Numbered from the stretch's first letter, positions 1 through 6,304 are shown. The stretch is DNA of 6,305 nt from an uncultured Opitutia bacterium (GCA_903938935.1 CAJAFD010000003.1:1-6305); one strand, 5' to 3'. Program-made: numbers and translations. The notes: generated from the sequence alone by a model not told the origin.

Positions 1-609
1 ATTATGGACGAACTTCAGACCGGCCTCGACGCCGGATTTGGCGGCGATGGTGGGTGAATTGAGATTATAAACATCTTTCGGATCGCGCACCCGCGTCTCG
101 GGATTGCGATGGCACTCGAGACAGAAACCCATGCTCAGCGATTGCTGGTGGGAGACGACGTCCATCTCGTTGATCTTGCCATGGCATTCCACGCAGCTGA
201 CACCGCGGTTCACGTGGGCGGCATGGTTGAAATAAGCGTAGTCGGGGGTCTTGTGAATCCAGACCCACGGCACCGATTCGCCAGTGGCGTAACTCTCGCG
301 CACGGGGGCGAGCAGCGGGCTGTTGGTTTTAATGATACTGTGGCAATTCATGCACGTCTGCGAGGTCGGCACATTGGAATGCGCGGACTTGTCGACGTTG
401 CTGTGGCAATAGCGGCAATCGAGCCCAAGCTCCGTGACGTGTTTAGCGTGGCTAAACGGCACGGGCTGGACCGGCGCGTAGCCGATCCGGGTGTACTTGG
501 GCGTCATATAATAGGTGACGCCCGCGGTCGCGATCCCGGCGAGCACCACCAAGTAAATGATGATTTGCAGCGGGAGCTTGTTGGCGGATTTAGGGAAAAT
601 ATTCGACAT
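1..609 (-). CDS. actA: ActA-like multiheme cytochrome c of alternative complex III (5' part, runs off left edge)
   Basis: This is the first 203 codons of a membrane-anchored multiheme cytochrome c; the stop lies beyond the window. An N-terminal transmembrane helix spans about residues 13-35. Four heme c sites follow: CRYCH (65-69), CMNCH (86-90), CVECH (139-143) and CLECH (163-167). Two His-rich segments, FSHAKH (52-57) and FNHAAH (127-132), could supply distal heme ligands. In the family, ActA is a periplasm-facing pentaheme subunit, so a fifth motif is expected further on. Alternative complex III oxidises menaquinol and passes electrons to cytochrome c or an oxidase, replacing the bc1 complex. 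The start MSNIFPKSANKLP places a short basic segment before the helix, as is usual in ActA; the ATG has only a weak GAG upstream. actA normally leads the act operon, which fits the long non-coding leader here. The related QrcA cytochrome is the main alternative, and the Verrucomicrobiota context is inferred. Confidence 0.88.
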   Translation of the reverse strand, partial: MSNIFPKSANKLPLQIIIYLVVLAGIATAGVTYYMTPKYTRIGYAPVQPVPFSHAKHVTELGLDCRYCHSNVDKSAHSNVPTSQTCMNCHSIIKTNSPLLAPVRESYATGESVPWVWIHKTPDYAYFNHAAHVNRGVSCVECHGKINEMDVVSHQQSLSMGFCLECHRNPETRVRDPKDVYNLNSPTIAAKSGVEAGLKFVHN

Positions 610-654
610 GGGCCAAAAATCTCAGAGCGAAGATACGGATTAGAGTGAATCAAA

Positions 655-760
655 GCGGCTCTCTACGCCGTGGGCTAAAGAGGAACCGGGTTGAAAACAG
701 GGCCGCAGTCCCGCTACGCAATCACCGCCGCGGATGACACAGGCAAGGCCGAGACCGGCT
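655..760 (+). ncRNA. Cobalamin (B12) riboswitch-like element, variant or degenerate, with no downstream gene
   Basis: Read on the plus strand, the conserved blocks of the cobalamin riboswitch family (RF00174) occur in order with plausible spacing. A small P2-like stem (GCTC with GGGC) leads into TAAAGAGGAA near 676-685, matching the usual AA-A-GGGAA block. GGGTTGAAAA (688-697) resembles GGTGAAAAT with one extra T. GCAGTCCCGCTACG (705-718) matches the CTG-CCCGC-AC block. AAGGCCGAGACCGGC (745-759) matches the B12 box, whose E. coli btuB form is AAGCCCGAAGACCTGCC, with one base missing. Weak points are the poorly paired P4 arm, no GT after CCCGCTAC, and the shortened B12 box. The element faces away from actA, and nothing on the plus strand downstream is a gene. 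It may be a relic or may head a small RNA. I made this call by eye, without a covariance model. Confidence 0.45.
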
Positions 761-772
761 GATCGGCCGGTC
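753..772 (+). repeat. Perfect 7-bp inverted repeat overlapping the B12-box-like block
   Basis: GACCGGC (753-759) and GCCGGTC (766-772) are exact inverted repeats around a 6-base loop. The left arm is also the 3' half of the B12-box-like sequence. Pairing in this hairpin would therefore compete with folding of the aptamer core, as in an expression platform. No T run follows, so it is not an intrinsic terminator on its own. Confidence 0.6.
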
Positions 773-831
773 CAGAGAAGGTGTCGCGTGGTGGGTTGAG
801 TCACAGGTAGAGCTTGTTGTGAAATCAGTAT

Positions 832-870
832 CGCCTTGAAAGGAAGGCGGCGCGGTTTGCGATGTAAACC
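832..870 (+). repeat. Two small adjacent stem-loops
   Basis: CGCCTT (832-837) pairs with AAGGCG (844-849) over a 6-base loop. GGTTT (854-858) pairs with AAACC (866-870). Seven T follow at 887-893, but 16 bases after the second stem, which is too far for a classical terminator on the plus strand. On the minus strand the same stems would lie in the far 5' leader of the actA operon, if its promoter lies upstream of them. The function is unknown. Confidence 0.35.
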
Positions 871-900
871 AAAAATTCCCAACCCGTTTTTTTAAGAGTC

Positions 901-940
901 AAAATAAGCAACAGCACCCGATCAGCGTGCTTTAGCTTAT
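901..940 (-). terminator. Candidate terminator of the efflux operon
   Basis: GCTTAT (935-940) pairs with ATAAGC (904-909), and inside these AGCAC (913-917) pairs with GTGCT (927-931). The two helices are separated by a 3x3 internal loop, and the apical loop has 9 bases. On the minus strand the 3' arm runs into TATTTTG. The hairpin lies about 95 bases beyond the ATPase stop codon and upstream of the actA leader, where the operon should end. The T tract is short, so termination may be partial. Confidence 0.4.
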
Positions 941-952
941 CACGCATTTTTT
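925..952 (+). terminator. Weak plus-strand terminator-like hairpin with six T
   Basis: GCGTG (925-929) pairs with CACGC (941-945) over an 11-base loop, followed by one A and TTTTTT (947-952). This is the shape of an intrinsic terminator on the plus strand, but the stem is only 5 bp. It shares bases with the 904-940 hairpin, so only one of the two can form at a time. If functional, it would end a plus-strand RNA of roughly 300 bases that starts near the riboswitch-like element. Confidence 0.35.
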
Positions 953-961
953 GTCCGGCAC

Positions 962-1035
962 GGTCTTAATCTCGGACCAAGACCTCCTACCTGCCTCCTC
1001 TACCCCGCGCGCGGGAACTCGGATCAGACCTGATC
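962..1035. repeat. Cluster of three inverted repeats after the ATPase gene
   Basis: GGTCTT (962-967) pairs with AAGACC (979-984). CCCGCGCGCGGG (1004-1015) is a perfect 12-base palindrome. GATCAG (1022-1027) pairs with CTGATC (1030-1035) across a 2-base centre and includes the ATPase stop codon. None is followed by a T run on either strand. They may stabilise the 3' end of the efflux mRNA, or some may be chance in GC-rich DNA. Confidence 0.45.
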
Positions 1036-1720
1036 AAACAAAAAGACCATCGCGCATCGGCCGAGTCAGGTCGCAACGCTGCGCGATCTCGGGATTATGC
1101 GTCACGAGGACCACGGCTTGACCGTTTTCCTTGGCGAGCCGGGTCAACAAATCAAACACGAGCGCCGAATTCTTAACGTCGAGATTTCCCGTGGGTTCAT
1201 CGGCCAAAATGATCGAAGGCTGATTCGCGAGCGCGCGGGCGACGGCGACCCGTTGCTGTTCACCGCCAGAAAGCTGCGTGCCCAAGCGATGGGTTTTCTC
1301 ACCGAGCCCGACGGAGGCCAACAGGCTGTGGGCGCGGTCCGTCATCTCGGGCAGGCTAAGGCGACCGAGTTTGCGCATGGGCATCATGACGTTTTCCAGC
1401 GCCGTGAACTCGAGCATCAAAAAGTGAAATTGAAACACGAAACCGATGTGTTCGCCGCGAGCGGCGGTGCGGGCAAGGTCATCGGTATTGGACATTTTGC
1501 TGCCGTTGATCTCGATTTCGCCACCATCAGGTTGGTCGAGCAGGCCGAGCAGATAAAGCAGCGTGGATTTGCCGCAACCCGAAGGGCCGACGATGGCGTA
1601 GACTTGGCCGCGACGCGCCTCAAACGAGACGCCTTTGAGCACGTGCACGCGGGCGTCGTCTTGGCCCAAATAACGGTGTAGGTTATCGCAGCGTAGCGCA
1701 AAATTTGCAGAATCGGCCAT
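1034..1720 (-). CDS. ABC transporter ATP-binding protein, LolD/MacB type
   Basis: A 228-residue stand-alone nucleotide-binding subunit that would power the permease encoded just upstream. All catalytic parts are present: Walker A GPSGCGKST (45-53), Q-loop glutamine 97, signature LSGGEQQR (150-157), Walker B IILADEP (170-176) with catalytic Glu175, D-loop around GNLD (178-181), and switch His208. The length and the ADEPTGNLD segment are typical of the LolD/MacB/FtsE group, which drives mechanotransmission-type export rather than classical membrane translocation. It works as a dimer on the cytoplasmic face. It is the last gene of the four-gene operon, 15 bases after the permease stop. The ATG at 1720 gives the usual N terminus, though no Shine-Dalgarno sequence is visible. 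A true LolD for lipoprotein release is the main alternative, but the adaptor and outer-membrane factor in the same operon favour efflux or export. Confidence 0.95.
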   Translation of the reverse strand: MADSANFALRCDNLHRYLGQDDARVHVLKGVSFEARRGQVYAIVGPSGCGKSTLLYLLGLLDQPDGGEIEINGSKMSNTDDLARTAARGEHIGFVFQFHFLMLEFTALENVMMPMRKLGRLSLPEMTDRAHSLLASVGLGEKTHRLGTQLSGGEQQRVAVARALANQPSIILADEPTGNLDVKNSALVFDLLTRLAKENGQAVVLVTHNPEIAQRCDLTRPMRDGLFV

Positions 1721-1735
1721 GGGATAAGGCGTGGG

Positions 1736-2977
1736 TTATTGGGCGGTGCCGCGGACGATATCGCCGGGCTCGAGTCGGGCCGCCCGGCGCGCCGGGATCA
1801 AACTGGCGATCATCACCATGAGCGCGGCCGTCGCGATGGCTTGGACGTAGTGCCAGATGTTCCAAGACACGACGAAGGTTTCCGTCTTGAAAATACCACT
1901 GATCGGCAGCGGCATGTAAGAAACTCCTAAAGTCGAAAGCGCGCCGACGACGCAGCCCAAAAATGCGCCGATCGCCAAGACGATGCCCGCTTGCCAGAGG
2001 AAAATCTGGGTGATGTCGCGCCGCTCGTAGCCCATGGAGCGCAGAATCGCGATGTCCTTGGTTTTCTCGAGGACGATCATCGCGAGCGTGTTAAACATCG
2101 CCAAACCGGCGATCAACGTGAACACCGAGACCGTGATCGCGGAAGAAATCCGGAGCGCGCGGAAGGTCGAAAGCCAGGATTTTTCACGTTCCTGCCACGG
2201 CTTCGCGGAGTGTTTTAAGACATCCTGAATCTGGATGGAGTTTTGCGGAGCCCGATCTTTCTCGAACAAATTAACCTGCACAAACGAAACGCCGCTGGGT
2301 TTTTTCAATAGCGAGCGCGCCTCGCTCAGGTGGACATAGACACGCATCTTATCGATGTCGGCCACTCCGGTTTCGTAAATCGCGCTCACCGTGTAGCGCA
2401 TGCGCTGCCCCTGCGCTTCAAGGATAAAAGTACTACCCGTGGAAAGCTGCAAGCGATCGGCCAGCACCCGACCCATGAGCGCGCCGGTGGGCTGTTCGCG
2501 AAATGTCGCGACGTCACCTTGCACAATTTGGCGTCCGAGATCGGAGACTTTCAGGTGTTCTTCTAGGGAAATGCCGAAAACTTGGGCCGACTCGTTCTTG
2601 AAATCGGCGCGCACCAAGACCGATCCACGCAACACCGGCGCCGCGCCCGAGACATTGGAAAAATCCTTCAGCGCGTTGATGATGAGTTTGGGCTCCTCGA
2701 CGCCTTCGATGTATTTGAGGCCTTGGCGTTGGCTGATCTGAAAATCGGAGCCGCCGCCGGCCGTCATTTGGCGCAACGTGTCTTGGATCTTATCCTCGAT
2801 TCGCATCGCCCCATCGGTGCCGAGGATAGTCTTGATAAAAAACTCCTCGAAACCGCTCGTCGTAGCCTGGGTCAGCACAAACAGGCCCACGCCGAGCACG
2901 GTGCAAGAGAGGCTCATGAGCATGGCGCGTTTCTTCGCCGTGAGGAAACGGAGGGCGATGCGGAGGTTGGGCGACAT
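1736..2977 (-). CDS. ABC transporter permease, MacB/LolC-type FtsX fold
   Basis: A 413-residue inner-membrane subunit with the four-helix layout of the MacB/LolC/FtsX superfamily. Helix 1 lies at about 19-38, then a large periplasmic domain (about 39-276) of the MacB_PCD kind, then helices at about 277-302, 325-350 and 376-396. Between helices 2 and 3 sits EKTKDIAILRSMG (304-316), the conserved cytoplasmic coupling segment that contacts the ATPase. The C terminus, PARRAARLEP and following residues, is also typical. MacB proteins carry a fused ATPase at the N terminus. Here it is separate, as in LolC/D/E, but only one permease gene is present, so a homodimer is likely. I start at the ATG at 2977; a TTG directly before it (2978-2980) would add one residue. 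The gene follows the adaptor after 38 bases. The substrate cannot be read from the sequence. Confidence 0.93.
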   Translation of the reverse strand: MSPNLRIALRFLTAKKRAMLMSLSCTVLGVGLFVLTQATTSGFEEFFIKTILGTDGAMRIEDKIQDTLRQMTAGGGSDFQISQRQGLKYIEGVEEPKLIINALKDFSNVSGAAPVLRGSVLVRADFKNESAQVFGISLEEHLKVSDLGRQIVQGDVATFREQPTGALMGRVLADRLQLSTGSTFILEAQGQRMRYTVSAIYETGVADIDKMRVYVHLSEARSLLKKPSGVSFVQVNLFEKDRAPQNSIQIQDVLKHSAKPWQEREKSWLSTFRALRISSAITVSVFTLIAGLAMFNTLAMIVLEKTKDIAILRSMGYERRDITQIFLWQAGIVLAIGAFLGCVVGALSTLGVSYMPLPISGIFKTETFVVSWNIWHYVQAIATAALMVMIASLIPARRAARLEPGDIVRGTAQ

Positions 2978-3015
2978 CAAAACAGGGAATTACAAAGCTA
3001 CTCAGTCGGGGCCGA

Positions 3016-4155
3016 TTATTTCACGACCTCGGTATTCACGCGGTCGCCTTCGCGGTATTTATCAATATCGTCTACGATGACCACTTCACCGGCTTTGAGT
3101 CCTTTGGTGACTTCGACGATGTTGAGGCTGACGTAACCCAGTTCGACTTTGCGACGTTTCACCCGACCGTCTTCGACGACGTAGATGCCGTTGCCAAAAA
3201 CCGCGCGGCGCGGCACGAGGGCTTCAGCATCGCGTTCACCTACCACAATGCTGGCTTCACCGGTGAGGCCGGGGATAAGCAGTTCGTTGCGGCCTTTGAC
3301 GTTCACATCGAGGTGCACGATGTAGCGTTGGGTCTCAGCTTCCGCGGTCGGCATGATCTTAGAGGTCTTGGCGTCGTAGATATCGTCTTCATGCCCGAGG
3401 AAACGCACGATGGCGTTTTGGCCGAGCGCGATGCCGGCGAAGTTTTCCTGACTGATTTTGGCTTCGATGACGCGGTTGATCGTGATCAATGTGGCCAACG
3501 ACGTGTTGGCGTTGATCAGTGCGCCCGGATGGACCAACACCGCGGAGACGACGCCGTCGAACTGCGCCTTGATCGTCATCTTCTCGACGATGCGGCGTTT
3601 GACTTTGAGTGCGTTGATGTAGCTGTTCAACGAGGCTTGGCTGGTAATCTTGTCGTTTTCGACGCGGATCTCGATGGCCTTGTATGCGCGACGCTGTTTG
3701 ACGATGTCGGCTTCAGAGACGCTACCTAATTTATACATGCGCTCGTATTGGTCGAGGGCCTCGCGAGCGGTTTGACGTTCAAGCTCGATGAGTGAACCGA
3801 CTTCGATGCGGCGTTTCAGGGCATCCTGTTCGCTTTCGATGTTTTCGATGTCGATTTGGGTATCGGTGATCTCGATGCGGCACAAAACGTCGCCTTTTTT
3901 CACCTGCTTGCCGGGGTCGAGGTTGAAATCTTTCTCAATGATACGACCGGCGATTTCACTCACGAGGGGTTGCTCATATTCCGCGCGGATGACGAGTGTG
4001 CCGGGCACGGCATTCACGGCGCGACCTTTGGTGACCACGGCGACCTTGGCCGTCGCCCGCGACATGAAGACAAAATACCCGACCAAGCCAAGCGCGACGA
4101 GCAGGAGCAGCCCGAGTTTCAGGCCTAAATGGGAACGATCAGTTTTAGTGGACAT
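3016..4155 (-). CDS. Periplasmic adaptor (membrane fusion protein), HlyD/MacA type
   Basis: A 379-residue adaptor that would link the inner-membrane permease to the outer-membrane channel. Residues 13-31 form a membrane anchor. The first half of the barrel-sandwich (lipoyl-like) domain is at about 62-95 (SEIAGRI, then PGKQVKKGDVL). A long charged alpha-hairpin follows at about 98-190 and should contact the channel tip. The second lipoyl half is at 193-225 (FDGVVSAVLVHPGALI). Next come a beta-barrel domain (about 229-305) and a membrane-proximal domain (about 310-375) beginning with ALVPRRAVF. RND pumps use similar adaptors, but the FtsX-fold permease downstream points to a MacA-like role. The ATG at 4155 lies inside the end of the preceding gene, giving an 11-base overlap and probable translational coupling. 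No Shine-Dalgarno sequence is visible. Confidence 0.95.
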   Translation of the reverse strand: MSTKTDRSHLGLKLGLLLLVALGLVGYFVFMSRATAKVAVVTKGRAVNAVPGTLVIRAEYEQPLVSEIAGRIIEKDFNLDPGKQVKKGDVLCRIEITDTQIDIENIESEQDALKRRIEVGSLIELERQTAREALDQYERMYKLGSVSEADIVKQRRAYKAIEIRVENDKITSQASLNSYINALKVKRRIVEKMTIKAQFDGVVSAVLVHPGALINANTSLATLITINRVIEAKISQENFAGIALGQNAIVRFLGHEDDIYDAKTSKIMPTAEAETQRYIVHLDVNVKGRNELLIPGLTGEASIVVGERDAEALVPRRAVFGNGIYVVEDGRVKRRKVELGYVSLNIVEVTKGLKAGEVVIVDDIDKYREGDRVNTEVVK

Positions 4156-5569
4156 AACGTGCGGGAAGTTGATTCAAGACAGGGTCAACGCCAACGAGAG
4201 TAACGAGTTCGCACCAGCGGCTCATCAGCTCAATGCGAGCCGAGACCACCGCCGCATCTTGGGCGTAAAGTTGCATGAGGCTGGTGGTGACCGCGTCTTC
4301 CGTCACGCTCCCGCGCTTAAATTCATCCCTCACGCGGTCCACATTTCCCACATAGCCGAGGCGGGCGGTTTCCGTCATTTCCAGGGTTTGCGCCGTAAAA
4401 CTGATAAATTGGACGGCGGTTTCAACTTGGTCAGCCACCTGTGCGGTGAGGTTTTTTTGCTGTTGTTCAAGCATGCGTTTGCCGGCGAGCACGCTGCGTT
4501 TGGCCGCACGCGTGGCGAAACCATCGAAAATCGTCCACGAACCACCGATCGAGGCCGAGGTGGAAAACGCCGCTTGTTGCGTGATCGTGGTAGCCGTCAC
4601 CGTTTGGCTGTTATACTTGGAGGCATTGACTGAAATCGCAAAGCGAGGGAGCAACCGCGTGCTCGTGTTTTTGTAATTCAAATCGACTTCCTTCAGGCGG
4701 AGGGCGTTGACCTGGCCTTGGAAAGTCATCTCCACGCCGTCGCGTTTAAAGAGGGCCGCCAAGGTGGCCGGCGCGTCGGGTGCAGCGGACCACTTCGGCA
4801 CTTCGAGCGGGATAGCAGCCTCATTGATGGATTCGAGACCAGCAAGCCGCGCGAGCCGCCGCAACGACGACCCATAAAGCGTCTCGGAACGTGCCATCGC
4901 CAAACGCGCGGTCGCATAACCGGCCCGCGGCACGATCAGCTCGGCCGGCGCCATACTCCCCGCCTTCAGACGCTCCTCATCCAGAGCCAGCAAACGCGCG
5001 GTCTGGTTCAGACTGAAACGCTGGTTACGCAAACTGACTTTTTGGAAAATCAACCCCATGTATTGTCCCCGTATCGTGGCCGCGAGCCCCGCGTAAGCCT
5101 CAGCGTAATTTTTTTCCGCGATCTTGATGCCGATATCCGCGATTTTGATCTGATTGGTGATCTGGTACCACGTGAATAGATTCTGGGAGAAGGAAAGCCC
5201 GTAATAGGGACCGTGCGCCATATCCTGATTGGTCGTGGGCTGACCCGGGCGAAAACCACCGGTAGGCTCCGGAATGTCCGTCGTGATCCGGCTCCAGGCA
5301 TACGAAGCACTGGAGTCTAAACTGGGTAAACGCTGTGCCGCCGTACCAATCCGAGAATACTCCGCCTGCGCGATGTAAATTTCGTTGGCCACCATTTGCG
5401 GCGATTGCCGCAGCGCCGAACTCAGAATCACCTTAAGATCAGGCAAAAAATCCTCTGGCAAGGTCCCTTCCACAACTGGGCCAACAGATTGAGCCCGACA
5501 AAATCCTGCCAGAAAGAGAGTTAGAATAATCGTAAATCGTTTCGGAAACGTCTTGGCCGTAAAAATCAT
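4145..5569 (-). CDS. TolC-family outer-membrane efflux protein
   Basis: A 474-residue outer-membrane factor forming the exit duct of the pump. Residues 1-26 are a signal peptide: basic KRF, a hydrophobic core, and probable cleavage after CRA before QS. The mature protein shows the two tandem OEP halves of the TolC family, at about 45-250 and 265-470. Each has long Ala/Gln-rich amphipathic helices and an aromatic beta-strand section (YYGLSFSQNLF at 122-132 and GGSWTIFDGF at 342-351). The W-x-IFDG motif is a family hallmark. TolC proteins trimerise into a barrel with a long periplasmic tunnel. The cysteine in the signal region does not form a lipobox, so a lipoprotein is unlikely, unlike many OprM-type relatives. 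It is the first gene of the operon, with a leader of about 80 bases below the predicted promoter. Its stop overlaps the adaptor start. Confidence 0.94.
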   Translation of the reverse strand: MIFTAKTFPKRFTIILTLFLAGFCRAQSVGPVVEGTLPEDFLPDLKVILSSALRQSPQMVANEIYIAQAEYSRIGTAAQRLPSLDSSASYAWSRITTDIPEPTGGFRPGQPTTNQDMAHGPYYGLSFSQNLFTWYQITNQIKIADIGIKIAEKNYAEAYAGLAATIRGQYMGLIFQKVSLRNQRFSLNQTARLLALDEERLKAGSMAPAELIVPRAGYATARLAMARSETLYGSSLRRLARLAGLESINEAAIPLEVPKWSAAPDAPATLAALFKRDGVEMTFQGQVNALRLKEVDLNYKNTSTRLLPRFAISVNASKYNSQTVTATTITQQAAFSTSASIGGSWTIFDGFATRAAKRSVLAGKRMLEQQQKNLTAQVADQVETAVQFISFTAQTLEMTETARLGYVGNVDRVRDEFKRGSVTEDAVTTSLMQLYAQDAAVVSARIELMSRWCELVTLVGVDPVLNQLPARYVH

Positions 5570-5635
5570 AGAAAATAAACTAAAAGTTATGAGTGAGAAT
5601 CGCTATAAAAACGCCCCTGTTGGCAACCACGAAAA

Positions 5636-5649
5636 CCCAGCGTGCTGGG
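5636..5649. promoter_or_regulatory. Perfect palindrome just downstream of the efflux promoter, candidate operator
   Basis: CCCAGC (5636-5641) and GCTGGG (5644-5649) are exact inverted repeats around a 2-base centre. The site begins about two bases after the expected transcription start, a classic position for a repressor such as a TetR- or MarR-type protein. In the RNA it could also fold as a 5-bp stem with a 4-base loop followed by TTTT, so an early attenuator or a 5'-stabilising hairpin is possible. The function is inferred from position and symmetry. Confidence 0.5.
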
Positions 5650-5657
5650 ATGAGCGA

Positions 5658-5686
5658 TTTATTTTCGTGCAAATAGTTTGAGTCAA
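5658..5686 (-). promoter_or_regulatory. Sigma-70-like promoter of the efflux operon
   Basis: On the minus strand, TTGACT (5686-5681) is a 5-of-6 match to the -35 box, and AATAAA (5663-5658) is a 4-of-6 match to the -10 box. They are separated by exactly 17 bases. Transcription would start near 5651, leaving a leader of about 80 bases before the TolC-family ATG at 5569. No other nearby pair is as good. Confidence 0.5.
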
Positions 5687-6193
5687 TTTGAATTTGTCGA
5701 TTACTACGCTGCTGTCTTGGCTGTCCTAGCCCCCAATCGCTGGACGGTTATGTTGCGTCGATGATTATGCTGAAAGGGGACAAACGGGTGATGCTGAGGA
5801 CATGTGACTATGAATCGGGCATCGATCGGCGAGCGGCGGACTTTAGGCATGAAGCAGAGTTTTTTTGAAGCGCGCAATCGAGGGAGAAAGCAGATGGCTG
5901 GCGGCAGGGGCAAAACGTTAGTTGGAAGTGAAAGCCGCGTCATAAGCAGCCTAAAAGTTATCCAACCTAGAGTCGTCCTCCAATTACTAGCGTAAAGACA
6001 TTCTGAATCCGAGGCACATATATTCTGAAATCAGCATTGAAGCACGGGGTGGGCCGCGGGTCGTCCATGTACACGTTCGCAGTTGGCTCTCGTGCCGCGG
6101 GCGTGACTTACAAGCCGACTTCGATAGCCAGATTGCTCGCGACCTCGAAACACCATAAAGCATGGAGCTCAGGCCACATGGTCACACACGAAT

Positions 6194-6304
6194 TCAACAA
6201 CCGATCCCGTACGCGCGCCGGCGCAAGAAGAGGCGTTTGTTCAGAAATGAGGGATGATCCAGCGAGTTCATTACCGCTTTCAGGCCCGCGTTGAAGTGTG
6301 CAAT
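6194..6304 (-). other. Possible C-terminal end of an unidentified gene entering from the right edge
   Basis: One minus-strand frame is open from the right edge for 36 codons and stops with TGA at 6194-6196. It has a basic, fairly protein-like end (LNKRLFLRRRAYGIGC). A second minus frame is open for about 64 codons and looks less natural. I do not recognise a family. It may be the tail of a real gene, a fragment of a mobile-element gene, or chance; more sequence to the right would be needed to decide. Confidence 0.15.

Larger units (their letters stand above)
610..1033. other. 424-base intergenic region between the efflux operon and the cytochrome operon
   Basis: No convincing protein gene lies here on either strand. 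The region must hold the 3' end of the efflux operon transcript and the promoter and leader of the actA operon, both on the minus strand. I could not identify a clear sigma-70 promoter for actA. Instead the stretch is dense in RNA-like structure: a cobalamin-riboswitch-like element on the plus strand (about 655-760), a perfect hairpin overlapping its last block (753-772), small stems at 832-849 and 854-870, two mutually exclusive hairpins at 904-952, and further inverted repeats at 962-984, 1004-1015 and 1022-1035. Confidence 0.8.

Noticed and set aside
109..648. 179-codon plus-strand open frame
   Set aside because: It is antisense to the multiheme cytochrome, whose CxxCH motifs define the real frame.
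640..882. 80-codon minus-strand open frame upstream of actA
   Set aside because: It needs a TTG start, has no family resemblance and no ribosome binding site, and covers the riboswitch-like element. The translation does not look like a real protein.
878..893. T7 run at 887-893 as a plus-strand terminator
   Set aside because: No stem abuts it. The nearest hairpin ends 16 bases earlier, and the GGGTTG/CAACCC pairing would need a loop of about 80 bases.
1097..1681. 194-codon plus-strand open frame
   Set aside because: It is antisense to the ABC ATPase, which carries all Walker and signature motifs.
1034..2977. Naming the permease and ATPase lolC/lolE and lolD
   Set aside because: A Lol system normally has two permeases or a LolC/E hybrid and no TolC or HlyD partner in the operon. 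The neighbours here point to a MacAB-TolC-like pump, so no symbol is given.
3788..4633. 281-codon plus-strand open frame
   Set aside because: It lies antisense across the adaptor and TolC-family genes, which have clear domains. Its translation is Arg/Ser-rich with no recognisable fold, so it is a GC-driven shadow.
5490..5569. Lipoprotein signal on the TolC-family protein
   Set aside because: The cysteine in LAGFC is not preceded by a proper lipobox (a Phe intervenes), and a signal peptidase I site after CRA fits better.
5704..5943. 79-codon minus-strand open frame
   Set aside because: It overlaps a plus-strand frame of similar quality at 5804-5995. Both have unnatural composition and no motif, and I cannot choose either as real.
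6037..6294. 85-codon plus-strand open frame
   Set aside because: No domain, no Shine-Dalgarno sequence and no plausible neighbour; composition suggests chance.
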